Source: Brachyhypopomus gauderio (lineage: Eukaryota; Chordata; Actinopteri; Gymnotiformes; Hypopomidae). Taken from it: 64,000 nucleotides of DNA. Below, in pieces: positions 38,236 to 48,900 of this stretch (position 1 is the first letter of the stretch; every line of letters starts with the position of its first letter). The stretch spans positions 5,524,350 through 5,588,349 of the forward strand of contig NC_135220.1 of assembly GCF_052324685.1 (NCBI RefSeq). Direction: 5' to 3'. The position numbers and the translations under genes are program-made. The notes beneath the pieces are model-generated. The model saw nothing but the letters and a program-made list of their open reading frames with translations, did no database searches and was not told the origin of the DNA.

Positions 38236-39385
38236 ACACACCCCTGTGGGTTTGTGACCTGAGCACTAACACCCTGTGTTTTGTGACCAAAATGAGTTTG
38301 TTAAAAGAATTATTTGTGTAATGTGCTCTGCATAAGTCTGGGGTTACTGTGAGATTTACAGGTGTGTGGACTCAAACAAGAGGATGTAAAGATTCCTAGA
38401 GCTGTAACAACCTGAATCAAGTATTTGTGTATGATGGCTAGATCTCACTTAAAATACTAAACATTACTGGATGATAATTTTTGTGGGTTTGTCACTATAA
38501 TGCTGGCTGAAAGGTCAGTAGGTCAGTAGTCAGGAGTGATCTAAACCTGCTAAATGGTTGAATATAAACAAGGGAGCTGCTTATTGATGTTTTTGATTTA
38601 ATGATGGAGTTAGATTTGAACACTCTGAGCATGGCATGGTCTTTATTTTTGTAAATATGTGCACTAAAGTTTTTATTTTTAAATTTTCTGTCTGGTGAGC
38701 ATTGTACAACTGACCATGCTATAAAAGGCAAATGTTAAATGTTTGGTGTACAGTAATGTGCATGGTGTTTAAGGCTGTAGAGTGTATTATTTTTTTTCAG
38801 TGACCGTCGATTGATGATCTAATCCCACTGTCATGGGCTGCATTTAGGCAGCGGTTTGGTTTTGTAGACTTGCCTTCCTAACAAATCTGCAGATGTTCTA
38901 TGACAGAGGAAGATGTCAAGGAGGATTCAAGAATAGAAATGTTTTAAGTTTATGGCGTTTTAGTTGCCATTGTGGGTTCTTTTTTCCTCTTTGAAATGTC
39001 TCAATCATGACGACGTCATTGTTTTGCCATTCTAGTATGTCTGAAGGGCCTCTTGTGCTTTGCAAATATAGGCCAGTGTTTTAACATTTCTGAAGGTTCA
39101 ATAAATTTGTAAAATTTGAAATTCTTGGTTAAGATCATGAGTAAAGAAAAATAAAGATTTTACCAGAATTAAAAATGATCAATTTTTTCAACAGAACATA
39201 ACTTTTACTAGAGAATATTTAAAGGGGACAACATATCTGAACTGCTTCAGTCAAGAAGGGTGTGTGAAAAACGTACTAACCACCCACTATAAGAGACTCT
39301 TATTTCAGATAGAGATTTTAACCCGTTTGTGGCCGTAGAAAACGTATGGTTAGTACGCTACTGTCCAACACTGCATCTATAAAAT
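38040..39385. other. ggt7 downstream and intergenic region
   Basis: No gene was recognised. A (CA)n tract lies at about 38,203-38,240. The rest is AT-rich unique-looking sequence, possibly a longer ggt7 3' UTR. Confidence 0.45.
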
Positions 39386-39677
39386 CAGGGTTGCCAACTC
39401 TCACGCATTGAGCGTGAGACACACGCATTTGACCGTTTTCACACGCTCTCACGCCACACTTCCGATATCTCACGCCGAAAAAAAATATCCAGTTTATTTA
39501 CCTCAGATCCACATATATGATTCAATACGTTACTAGTTCGCTAGCTCTGGCGCCATCCACCGGCGATATAACACTGAATCTGTCCCCCCCCCCCCCCCCC
39601 CGCTCAACAAAATACACTCGCCACCGGCTCCAGGTTAAAATCTCACTCAAAGCGAACGTCAAAAGTTGGCAACCCTG
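39386..39677. mobile_element. Short DNA transposon with 14-bp inverted ends
   Basis: It begins cagggttgccaact and ends agttggcaaccctg, a perfect 14-bp inverted repeat, flanked by taaaat on both sides (6-bp duplication). Just inside is a hairpin, ctcacgcattgagcgtgag. A poly-C run lies near 39,583-39,600. A truncated second copy lies at 46,132 inside ncoa6. It has no coding capacity. Confidence 0.85.
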
Positions 39678-39989
39678 TAAAATAGACTATGAATAGCCAA
39701 CAATGTGGGCTGGTGTGTATCTTGGGGTAATATTACTCTACAATTATTCTCACTCTTTATAGAACAGTTCTCCCGAAGAGCGAATAACGTTAGGCCAATT
39801 TACATTACATAACACTAGAATACGTGCAAAATGTTGGAAACGAGCATTTGTAGATCAACGACTCGGCGCAGATCTTTGTGAGATCTGCAGTACGTACTCG
39901 ACGCCCTTCATTCACAGAACGGTCACAGGAGAAACTGCAGCCAATCGCATTCCCTCATACTAGGTCACAAGAGAAACTCCAGCCAATCG

Positions 39990-40620
39990 CGTTACCTTAT
40001 ACTAGGCGGCGCAGCGACAGTCCTACGCACAAGCACTCTCCACTGTCGTAAAATAAGGCGTATTACTGGCGTTGCCAAGGCGAACAGACCGTTACGGCGA
40101 GAGGCCCTCGTTGCGTTCACAGCGAAGCACGAACGGCCGTAAGCTACGCAATTCGTTTTGTGAATACGGATGCAATTCGATTCAGAAAGAAAAGCACTCG
40201 CTCCGAGCGCGACTCGTACGCCTGCCGTTAGCGAGCCGCCGCTAGCACAGACGGCTGTTCGGGAGTCGCTTCAAATGGACTGAGGAGGTAAGAGCTCCAT
40301 CATTCAGATGGAGAGCCGCAGCATTAGCGTGTTAGCTACCCCCCAACTACCCTTCTGCCCCCAACTACCCTCCCGCGGGCCTTAACTGCCCTCCTGCAAA
40401 CGTTAGCCGGCCGTGCTATGTGTTTACAGCTAGCGGGCTAGCTAACGTTACGGGGCGCCGCCGCCTCCACCGACACCTCCGTCGGTAAACCCGCGTCCGT
40501 GACCGAGCGCGTCTGTTACGGGGACGCGTCTCCCTGCCCGCCGCGGTTATCACTACCGGACCGGAGGGGTTTGGGACGCCCAGGTAGCCCGCTGCTCGGC
40601 TAACTGCCCCGAATGTGATG
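39990..40620 (+). promoter_or_regulatory. ncoa6: ncoa6 CpG-rich promoter and non-coding first exon
   Basis: CpG-rich sequence includes a 5' exon ending with the donor tgaggag|gtaaga at 40,287. The next acceptor in phase with the gene (42,899) opens the exon carrying the start codon. The 5' exon holds a minimal upstream frame, ATG GAC TGA, at 40,275, which could dampen translation. Several gctagc/gttagc motifs follow. The transcription start is not visible. Confidence 0.6.
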
Positions 40621-40796
40621 GTGGGTCTTCTGGGGAGCGATGTGATGGTGGTGGTGGACAGTCTAAACCTTCGCGGTTCTCCACGGTTCTTGATGGCCGC
40701 TGCGCTCCACCACCATCACCTCCCCGAGGAGGCCGGCGGCCTACTGCACATCACACCGGTTACTGCTTTATCATCGGACTGCTTACTACTTTATAA

Positions 40797-40985
40797 TGGC
40801 ACCAGTTACTGCTGTAATCGGACCAGTTACTGCTGTAATCGGACCAGTTACTGCTGTAATAGCACCAGTTACTACTGCTGTAATAGCACCAGTTACTACT
40901 GCTGTAATAGCACCAGTTAATACTGCTGTAATCGGACCAGTTACTACTGCTGTAATCGGACCAGTTACTACTGTAATCAGACTGG
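40797..40985. repeat. 20-23-bp minisatellite in ncoa6 intron 1
   Basis: Eight to nine copies of caccagttactactgctgta-type units, differing by insertion of a tac triplet. A (TG)n tract follows at 41,176-41,213. Confidence 0.9.
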
Positions 40986-41173
40986 TCAGTAGCTGTCAAG
41001 TGTCGTGATGGTTGTTTTGACTCGTGGCCGCATATAAAACGGCCGCCACCTGTTTGCAGGTCTGCTGTCAATTCACGTATAGTATTTTTGAAGAGACTGT
41101 CGTTCCTGCTGATATATAGGGTAGTAGAGGTCTTGATCACACGCTGGGGGTTTTATCTCAACGGGACCACTGC

Positions 41174-41214
<41 letters not shown>

Positions 41215-41497
41215 CACGTAGCGGATGAAACGGCGACGACTGCTTCTGAACCTTAACAAGACGTCCACAAATAAAAGACTTGTTGAAATGGGGCGGCTCC
41301 TAGGAATATAGACTGCATTACTGTTAGGCTCAGAATTTCTGCTTTTTTTTACACAAACATCTATTTTTTTAGGCAAACGTAAACGCCTTATTTGTGTCAT
41401 ACGGGTTCTAATGCACATTTACTAACCAAAAGTCAGTGGCTCTATGAATGAGGATGTAAGTGATAACGACCATAACGGCTTTAAAGGAAGTATGACC

Positions 41498-42576
41498 CAG
41501 AGGTGGGACCAAGTCAGTGTTTTGCAAGTCTCAAGTAAGTCCAAGTCTTTATCCTCAAGTCCCGAGTCAAGTCTCAAGCAAAGACAGTCAACTCAAGTCA
41601 AGTCTCGAGTCAAGACAAGCAACCGTCAAGTCAAGTCCCAAGTCTGAAACTTGGAATTTCAAGTCCTTTCGAGTCTTTTTTTTTTACAGACACCAACGCT
41701 TTACGAATGCTACGCTAATGCGTTTCTTTACTCGTTTTGTTGGTGTCCGCCAGCCAAAAGATGACAGATCATTTACATTTTATCTTCTCTTAATTACATA
41801 AATGTACTTAAACAAGAATGTTTTACACGAAAATAGCAAGCTTCATCGTAAGCAAGATGCTGTCATTACGAATGGTTATTCTAAACATTTGGATAAAATG
41901 TTTAAATATAGACTAAATAAAAGGTTAGGGTTATTTTTTCATTGTTTTCTGTTATTGTGGGGTCACGGTGTAGGCTACTATTGTTACCTGGAGATTCAGT
42001 GGGGTCACATATTCTGATGGCTGCCGTCAGAATTGGTGACCTCAGTTAAAAAGGCTCACCTGTACATCCCATTCATGATTTCTTTGTTTAAGTACATTTA
42101 AAGTACATTTATGTAATTAAGAGACGATAAATGTAAATATAAACATCTGTCATATTTTGGCTCGTGGACACCAACAAAATGAGTAAAGAAAGTGCATCAG
42201 CGTAGTTTACGTAGCATTCGTAAAGCGTTTGTGCCTCTGAACAGAAACTGTGAAATAGCGCCCCCTGTGGTCACAAAACTCGACGGTCACAAAATCTGGT
42301 GTAACGCCGGTCTGCGTCAGAAGGACTGAAATGTAATTAATGGGGCGCACTTTATAAATATTAATATGCGTTTTAAAATTTAGATTTGGGATTTAAAAAA
42401 ATCAAGTCTTTGCAAGTAAACAGGTTCAAGTCCAATTCAAGTCCCAAGTTATTGGTGTAAAAGTCCAAGTCAAGTCTAAGTCTCTGAATATTTTTTCAAG
42501 TCAAGTCAAAAGTATTAATATTAATGACTCGAGTCTGACTCGAGTCCAAGTCATGTGACTCGAGTCCCCACCTCTG
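41498..42576. mobile_element. Fold-back hAT-type element, 1.08 kb, perfect target duplication
   Basis: The ends are cagaggtggg and cccacctctg, flanked by identical gtatgacc (41,490-41,497 and 42,577-42,584). The ends are made of caagtc-rich repeats (caagtcccgagtcaagtc and the like). The interior is a long inverted repeat: ttgttggtgtccgccagcc near 41,739 pairs with text around 42,160-42,180, and further arms around the centre match similarly. No transposase is present. It lies in ncoa6 intron 1. Confidence 0.9.
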
Positions 42577-42943
42577 GTATGACCCTGTGTTGATGTGCAA
42601 CAGAGGAGCCAGTGTCCGAACATTTGAGCTTGATTGAGTACTGACACTCGAAAGGTTGAGCAGTCCGTGGAAATTTTGGAAGCGTATGTGAGCAATAAGC
42701 TATTCATTGATTCTTTGGAGGGGTGCTACAGTGGTGGTAGTGGGACATATACAGTGTTGCTAATAAATCACGTTGGTTTCCTCAGAGACAGACTTATTTT
42801 TCTTAGTGCTGAATTCTAGTAGTAACGATTTATTGGTAAATAAAAGCAAGGAAGTCTCATTTTTCCCCAGTTGGTTCTGAGAGGTGTTGTTGTTTCCAGT
42901 AGCAGCAGAGTCTCGGGAGACAGCAGAGCCCTACGTCAGGGCG

Positions 42944-45900
42944 ATGGCACGACAGCCCGGCCCGTCTGAAAGCCCCTGCTGCCCGGCCTCTCCTGGGCTC
43001 CACGCACCCTGGGAGCAGGACTCTGGAGTGGAGGACGGCGATGACGTCTGCAGTAATAACGGAGAGATCAGTCTGGGTCGGACGTCGAGTCCAGACGGAG
43101 AGGAAACCACCACTATTTTTGTTGCTTTCAAAGGGAACTTGAATGACCGTGACTTTCAGGAGAAGCTTGATGCCATCTTGAATGGGATGCCTCAGATGCT
43201 TTCGTTGGGTGAGGGCACTTTGGGTGCTTTAACCTCGTATGAGCTAGCCCTTCTTCTGCTCCACAATAAAAGATTTCTTTGTGATTCCAGAAATGCCCAG
43301 GACACATCCTCTGTCTGATATGAATAAATGAATGACTAGATGTAATTAATGTAATGAAGCCCCCACCCCCACTGCTGCTCACGGGCCGTTCCCCAGGGGC
43401 ACGTGTCACTCATGTTGCTGTGTTTGTTTTGGTGAAGGTCCCGAGGGGCTAGCGCCCCTGCGGGTGGAGCCCTGGAATAGTGTACGCGTCACCTTCAACA
43501 TCCCCCGCGAGGCTGCAGAAAGGCTCCGCCTCCTCGCACAAAACAACCATCAGCAGCTGCGGGACCTGGGCATCCTGTCCGTGCAGATCGAAGGTGTGGC
43601 TCTGCTAGCACTGCGTTCCAGGGAGAATGCGCTAATGTTACCGTTAGATTGCGTAGCATCGTTGTGGAGACCTGCGTAAACACTTTGTCCTGAGCACTTG
43701 TACACGGATTTGCCAGCCTGTACTTGCTCGTTTGACGAGTGTATGTTAAAAATAAATTAAATTAAAGTGTATGTGTCACAGTATAAGTGATGGTAATTTG
43801 TTTTAAACCTCGAGGTGAAAAATGTTTTGGACCTGTTTTCTTACAGTTAGCAGTTTTCTTTCTATGGTAATATTGCACTTTTAGCCACAGGCGGTGATGA
43901 TTCATTGTTTTGTTTGGTTGTATAGGTGAAGGACCCATCAATGTGGCTGCGGGGCAGAACAGAGGGCAGGAACTGAGGGTGAACGGGCCTATTGGTGCCC
44001 CTGGTGCCCCTGGTCAGATGAGAATGGATGTAGGCTTCCCCATACAGCAAGGCCCTGGTAATTAAACTCATGAGAAAATTGTCAATCAAATGTACATATT
44101 TACATTTGTATTATTTTTTTGTTTTATGGCTTTTAAGTACTTTAGTTTTGAAATCTTTATCCATTTGTGTGTTCCAGAACCTTTTTTTGGTTTTACTTTA
44201 TGCTTACTATGACAGTTATGCAATGGTTGGCATTCGTACTTTTAGAATGATGAGCATGGTTTGCCGAAGGGGCTGCACACACTGAACTCTAAATGTCTTC
44301 ATTTGTCTTAGTAGTATGCATGATGCTCAGTAGGTTGATGTGTATACTGAGAGTGCAGTGTAGATAACATGACATGTTTTTGTTGCTAAATGGCCAGTGT
44401 GAGAGTTTGGACCCACTCCTACCCCCTCCCTCAATATTATTGTTGTTCTTAATAATAATGATAACAACCAGGCATGGTTACCAGAGCTTGTTTGACCGTG
44501 CGGTGTTGTATTGACTCAAGTTGTGTAACCATAGACTATTGTGGTTTTAAATGTTATAGGGGGGTTGAGGATGAGCAATCCCGTGATGGTGCCGTCTGGC
44601 CCTGGCATGGTGCCGTCTGGCCCTGGCATGGCTGTGCAGGGTATGGTACCTGGCAGTAGTGGGCAGATGCACCCAAGACTGCCCAGACCACCAAACCAAA
44701 CAGGTGAGCCAGTCATGAAGCTTCACCTGTGACCTCAACCCGGTTGGACGGAGCTGCTCGGCTGACCGTTTCTCTCCTGTATTAGACTCGATGGAGCCCA
44801 TGATGCCGGGACTAGCTCTGCAGCAACAGCTCCAGCACCCACCAGTGCCCCACGGGCCACCCAATGCCATGGGCCCACAAGGTCACCACCTCCAGGCCAT
44901 GCAGGCAAGTCGCCAGCTCAACCCAGCGGCCTTGCAGCAGCTACAGCAGCAGCAACAGCAGCAGCAAGCTCAGCTGGCGCAGATGGGCGTGGCCCGCGGC
45001 CCCTTCAACCCTTCTAACCAGATGTCTGGCCCCGCTGGCTGGAACCAGTTGCCCCATGGTCTTCTCCAGCCAACGCCTGCTCAAGGCGCAATGGGACCGA
45101 ACTGGAGGAAAGGTCCCCCGCAGGCCGCCATGGGGCAGCGCCCTCCCTCCTTGGCCTCGGTGCAAACCCCAAACCATCCACCGCCTCCATATCCTTTTGG
45201 GAGCCAGCAGGCTGGACAGGTGTTCAACACCATGGCTCAGCAGCAGCTGCAGCAGACGGGGCCCAACCAGTTCGCGGCCCCTCAGCCTAAAGGTCCCCAG
45301 GGAGTTCCAGGAGCGGCGGGTCCGAGGGCCCCTCCTGCCCTGCCTCCTGTGTCTGCACCACAGGGCAGCCTCGCTTCCAAGTCCCCGGGGTCCTCGTCCT
45401 CTCCTTTTCAGCAGGGCTCACCTGGAACACCCCCCATGATGGGACAGGGCCAAGGTCAGCTGGGTCCACGGCCCACAACTCCGCAGGGGTACCCGCAGGG
45501 AGTTGGATCTCCAGGCAGGGCTGTGTTGGGGCAGCAGGGTAACGTTCAGCCGGGATTCATGGGTATGCCCCAGCATGGGCAGGTTCCCCAAGGTGGCATG
45601 GGAGGTATGCTATCTTCTTTCTTCAAATAAATACTATACACCAGTGGTTCTCAAACTGTGGTACGCGTACCACTGGTGGTACGCAGAGCACCCCGCGGTG
45701 GTACGCCAGATGAGCTCGGAAAATAAAAGATGCTTTGAGTTTTTTTTTTTTTTTTTACACAACACATTTTTTTAATTAAAACAGAATTATGACAAGTCCT
45801 GAAATTCAGAAACTAAAAGGGATGACTCGTATTATTTGCGGAGAAAATGTCGCTAAACAGCTCGATCTGGTGCATCTTTCAAACGACACAGAATTGATGA

Positions 45901-48900
45901 AATGGCGAACAACGTCAGACAAACATTGACCGAGAGAATTAAAATGAGTAAATGCTTCTCACTGCAGTTAGATGAATCCATAGATGTCGCAGATTTAGCC
46001 AACTTGCTCGTTTCCGTGCGATATGAGTATGAGGGCATGTCGCACGAAGACTTTTTGTGCTGTAAACCCCTACCAACACGAACTACAGGAGAACTACATT
46101 ATAACATATGTGTGTAATGAGCAGGGTTGCCAACTTTCACGCATTGAGCGTGAGACACACGCATTTGACCGTCTTCACACGCCACACATCCGATTTCTCA
46201 CGCCGACAAAAAAAATCTAGTTTATTTACCTCTGATCCACATCTATGATTCAATGAGTTACTAGTTCGCTCTGGCACCAACCACTGCGATATAATACTTA
46301 TCTTGTGTCCATTTTACATCCTCCCGGTAACAATTTACGTTCGCTAACCCCCCGTCAACAACTTAAACTCGCCAAACAGCTTTTTCTTTTTTTTTTTTTT
46401 TTTGGGGGGGGGGGTGGTACGTGGAGGTTTTTCGTTTGACAGTTGGTGGTACTTTGTGTAAAAAGTTTGAGAACCACTGCTATACACTATCGCTTCTTAT
46501 TTAAAGCTTTAAGTGTGGTGCATAGTGAAAAGGGTTTCTCGTTGGTCTTTCCAGGTATGCAGAAGCGTATGCCAATGGGCTTTCCAAATGTTCCCGTTAG
46601 TCAGAACCAAGGAGGAACTCAGACTGCTACAGCTCCCCAGCTGCAAAACACTCAGAATGTGGCACACTCAGGTAGGGTTGTGCATAATGCATTGGGTTGG
46701 TTTCCTGGGCATGGATTATGTCTGGCCTTGGACTTAACTTTAACATCAGTGGTGATGGAACAGAGAAAGCCGTCTTTTCGTTTAAGATTGATCTTGAGCT
46801 GAAAAATATCTGTTTGATCTAACGGTTAAGCAGGATGTAAGTATGTATCATTTTTGTATGATTAAAAGGTTTTAGGAAGATTCTGTTTTGTTGCAGGCGT
46901 TCAACCTTCCGTCTCGACGCCAAACCACATGCAGCCTAATCCCCTTCACGCTGGAGGTGTTGGCCATCACGGCGGGATGGCTCCCCAGCCGCCTGCCACC
47001 TCAGGAGGCACTATGGGCGCGTCTCAGTCAGGCCTACAGACACAGATGATGGGTATACAGTCCCAACTTCAGACTCCACCTTCTTCTCAAGCTCAGATGG
47101 TGCAAGGCCAGGCTGGGGGTCAGACTGTCCTGTCCCGCCCCATGAGCCAAGGACAGCGAGGGATGACCCCTCCTAAACAAATGATACCCCCACAGGGGCA
47201 AGGGCTGATGCAGGGCCAGGGGCACCAGGCATTATTGATGCAGCAGCAGCAACAACAACAACAACAACAGCAGCAGCAGCAGAATGTGACCATAGACCAG
47301 ATGGCTGCCAGCCAGATGCAAGGAAACAAGCAGGCTTTTGTGCCCAAAGGTCAGCCAGGGGTCATGCAGGGTCAAATGATGCGAGGCCCATCACCTAATT
47401 TGCAAGGCAGCATTGTGCAGTTTCAGTCTCAGCAACAGATGACTCCTCAACAGCAGCAGCAAATGGCTCAGCTACAGCAGCAGCAGCTACAGCAGCAGCA
47501 GCAGCTACAGCAGCATCAGCAGCTACAGCAGCAGCAGCAGCAGCAGCTACAGCAGCAACAGCAGCAGCTACAGCAACAGCAGCAGCTACAGCAGCAGCAG
47601 CAGCAGTTGCAACAGCAGCAGCAGCAGCTACAGCAGCAGCAGCTACAGCAACAGCAGCTACAGCAGCAACAGCAACAATTACAGCAACAGCAGCAGCTAC
47701 AACTGCAGCACCAGCAGCCACAACAGCAGCAGATACCACAGCAACAGCTTCAGCAGCAGCACCAGCAAATGGCACAGCAATCTCAACAGATCCCAATGAA
47801 CGGCAATCCCAGCCAAGCTCTGGGCCTGCATGGCCCACAGATGAGACTCCCAGGGCATCATCTGGTGCAGCAGCAGATACAACAACAACAACAACAGCTT
47901 CAGCAAAAACAACAGCATCAACCACAGCAGCAGCATGTGATGCAACACTTACAGCAGCAACAGGCGGCCGGCCAGCAGCACCCACATCCGCTTGTAGACG
48001 GCAGTGGAGGAGCCGGCGACCTTGGGCAACAACAAATGCTTCCTGACATGCAAATGCAACAGCAGCAGCAGCAGCAGCAGGGCATGATGGGAGGTCCTCA
48101 ACACATGCAGGTGGGCAATGGCCATTTTCCTGGTCATGGAATGCCCTTTAATCCTCAGTTTGGTGGCCAGATGCCGATGGGTGGGCCCTGTGCGCAAACA
48201 AGTGGCTTTCCAGTGAGTAAAGATGTGACTCTGACTAGTCCCTTGTTAGTCAACCTTCTCCAGAGTGATATCTCTGCTGGTCAGTTTGGGCCAGGTGGAA
48301 AACAGGGAGCCGGTGGGGTTGGTGCTAACCAAGCCAAACCAAAGAAGAAGAAACCACCTCGCAAGAAGAAACCCAAAGCAGGAGAAGGACAGCAGTCCGC
48401 TGAAGGAGTCGGGTAAGGCATTTTGTACACAAGACAAACTGCTAGTGGACAAATTTTAGTGGTGCATGTCATGATGCTCAGATACGTTGATGCATGATGC
48501 TCGTCTTTTTGTTGCCATATCAGTAGTGGTCTGGATTCAGTTCCGCAAGGAATGGAGGACGTAGAGTTGCAAGGGGCGGGCACTGATCAAGGAGTCAGCA
48601 TGGACTCTTCCAACACGAAACCATCTGAATTCACTAATCGGTCAGGTAAAAAAAAAAAATCTGAAGTTGAATAACATGAGTGAAGGTTGTACGTTGCATC
48701 AGCAGTAATATATTTGCTGTGGTATGTTGCCTTGGAAATCCTGTTATGAAGTTTCTTTCCTGTAATGCAGTGTTAATTTTGACAGAATTTTTTTATTGTT
48801 TTAGTCTTAGTCTTTTGACTAATGTCATTTAGTTTTAGTCATAATTTAGTCATTGGAGTTGTTTTTAGTTTTAGTTGACTAATTATCATTAGAATTTAGT

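Larger units (their letters stand above)
45642..46479. mobile_element. hAT element in ncoa6 intron 5 with transposase remnant
   Basis: Sixteen-base inverted ends cagtggttctcaaact and agtttgagaaccactg are flanked by a perfect 8-bp duplication, ctatacac (45,634-45,641 and 46,480-46,487). It contains a broken transposase piece and, nested within it, a truncated copy of the 39,386 element followed by T and G runs. It inserted 29 bp after the exon 5 donor. Confidence 0.95.

Noticed and set aside
45902..46117. A domesticated hAT transposase gene
   Set aside because: The fragment is frameshifted, lacks the C-terminal part, and lies within a short element with intact ends inside an intron.
47395..47985. 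196-codon minus-strand frame rich in Ala and Val
   Set aside because: It is the antisense of the NCOA6 polyglutamine region, where CAG/CAA repeats read as Ala/Val/Leu on the other strand.
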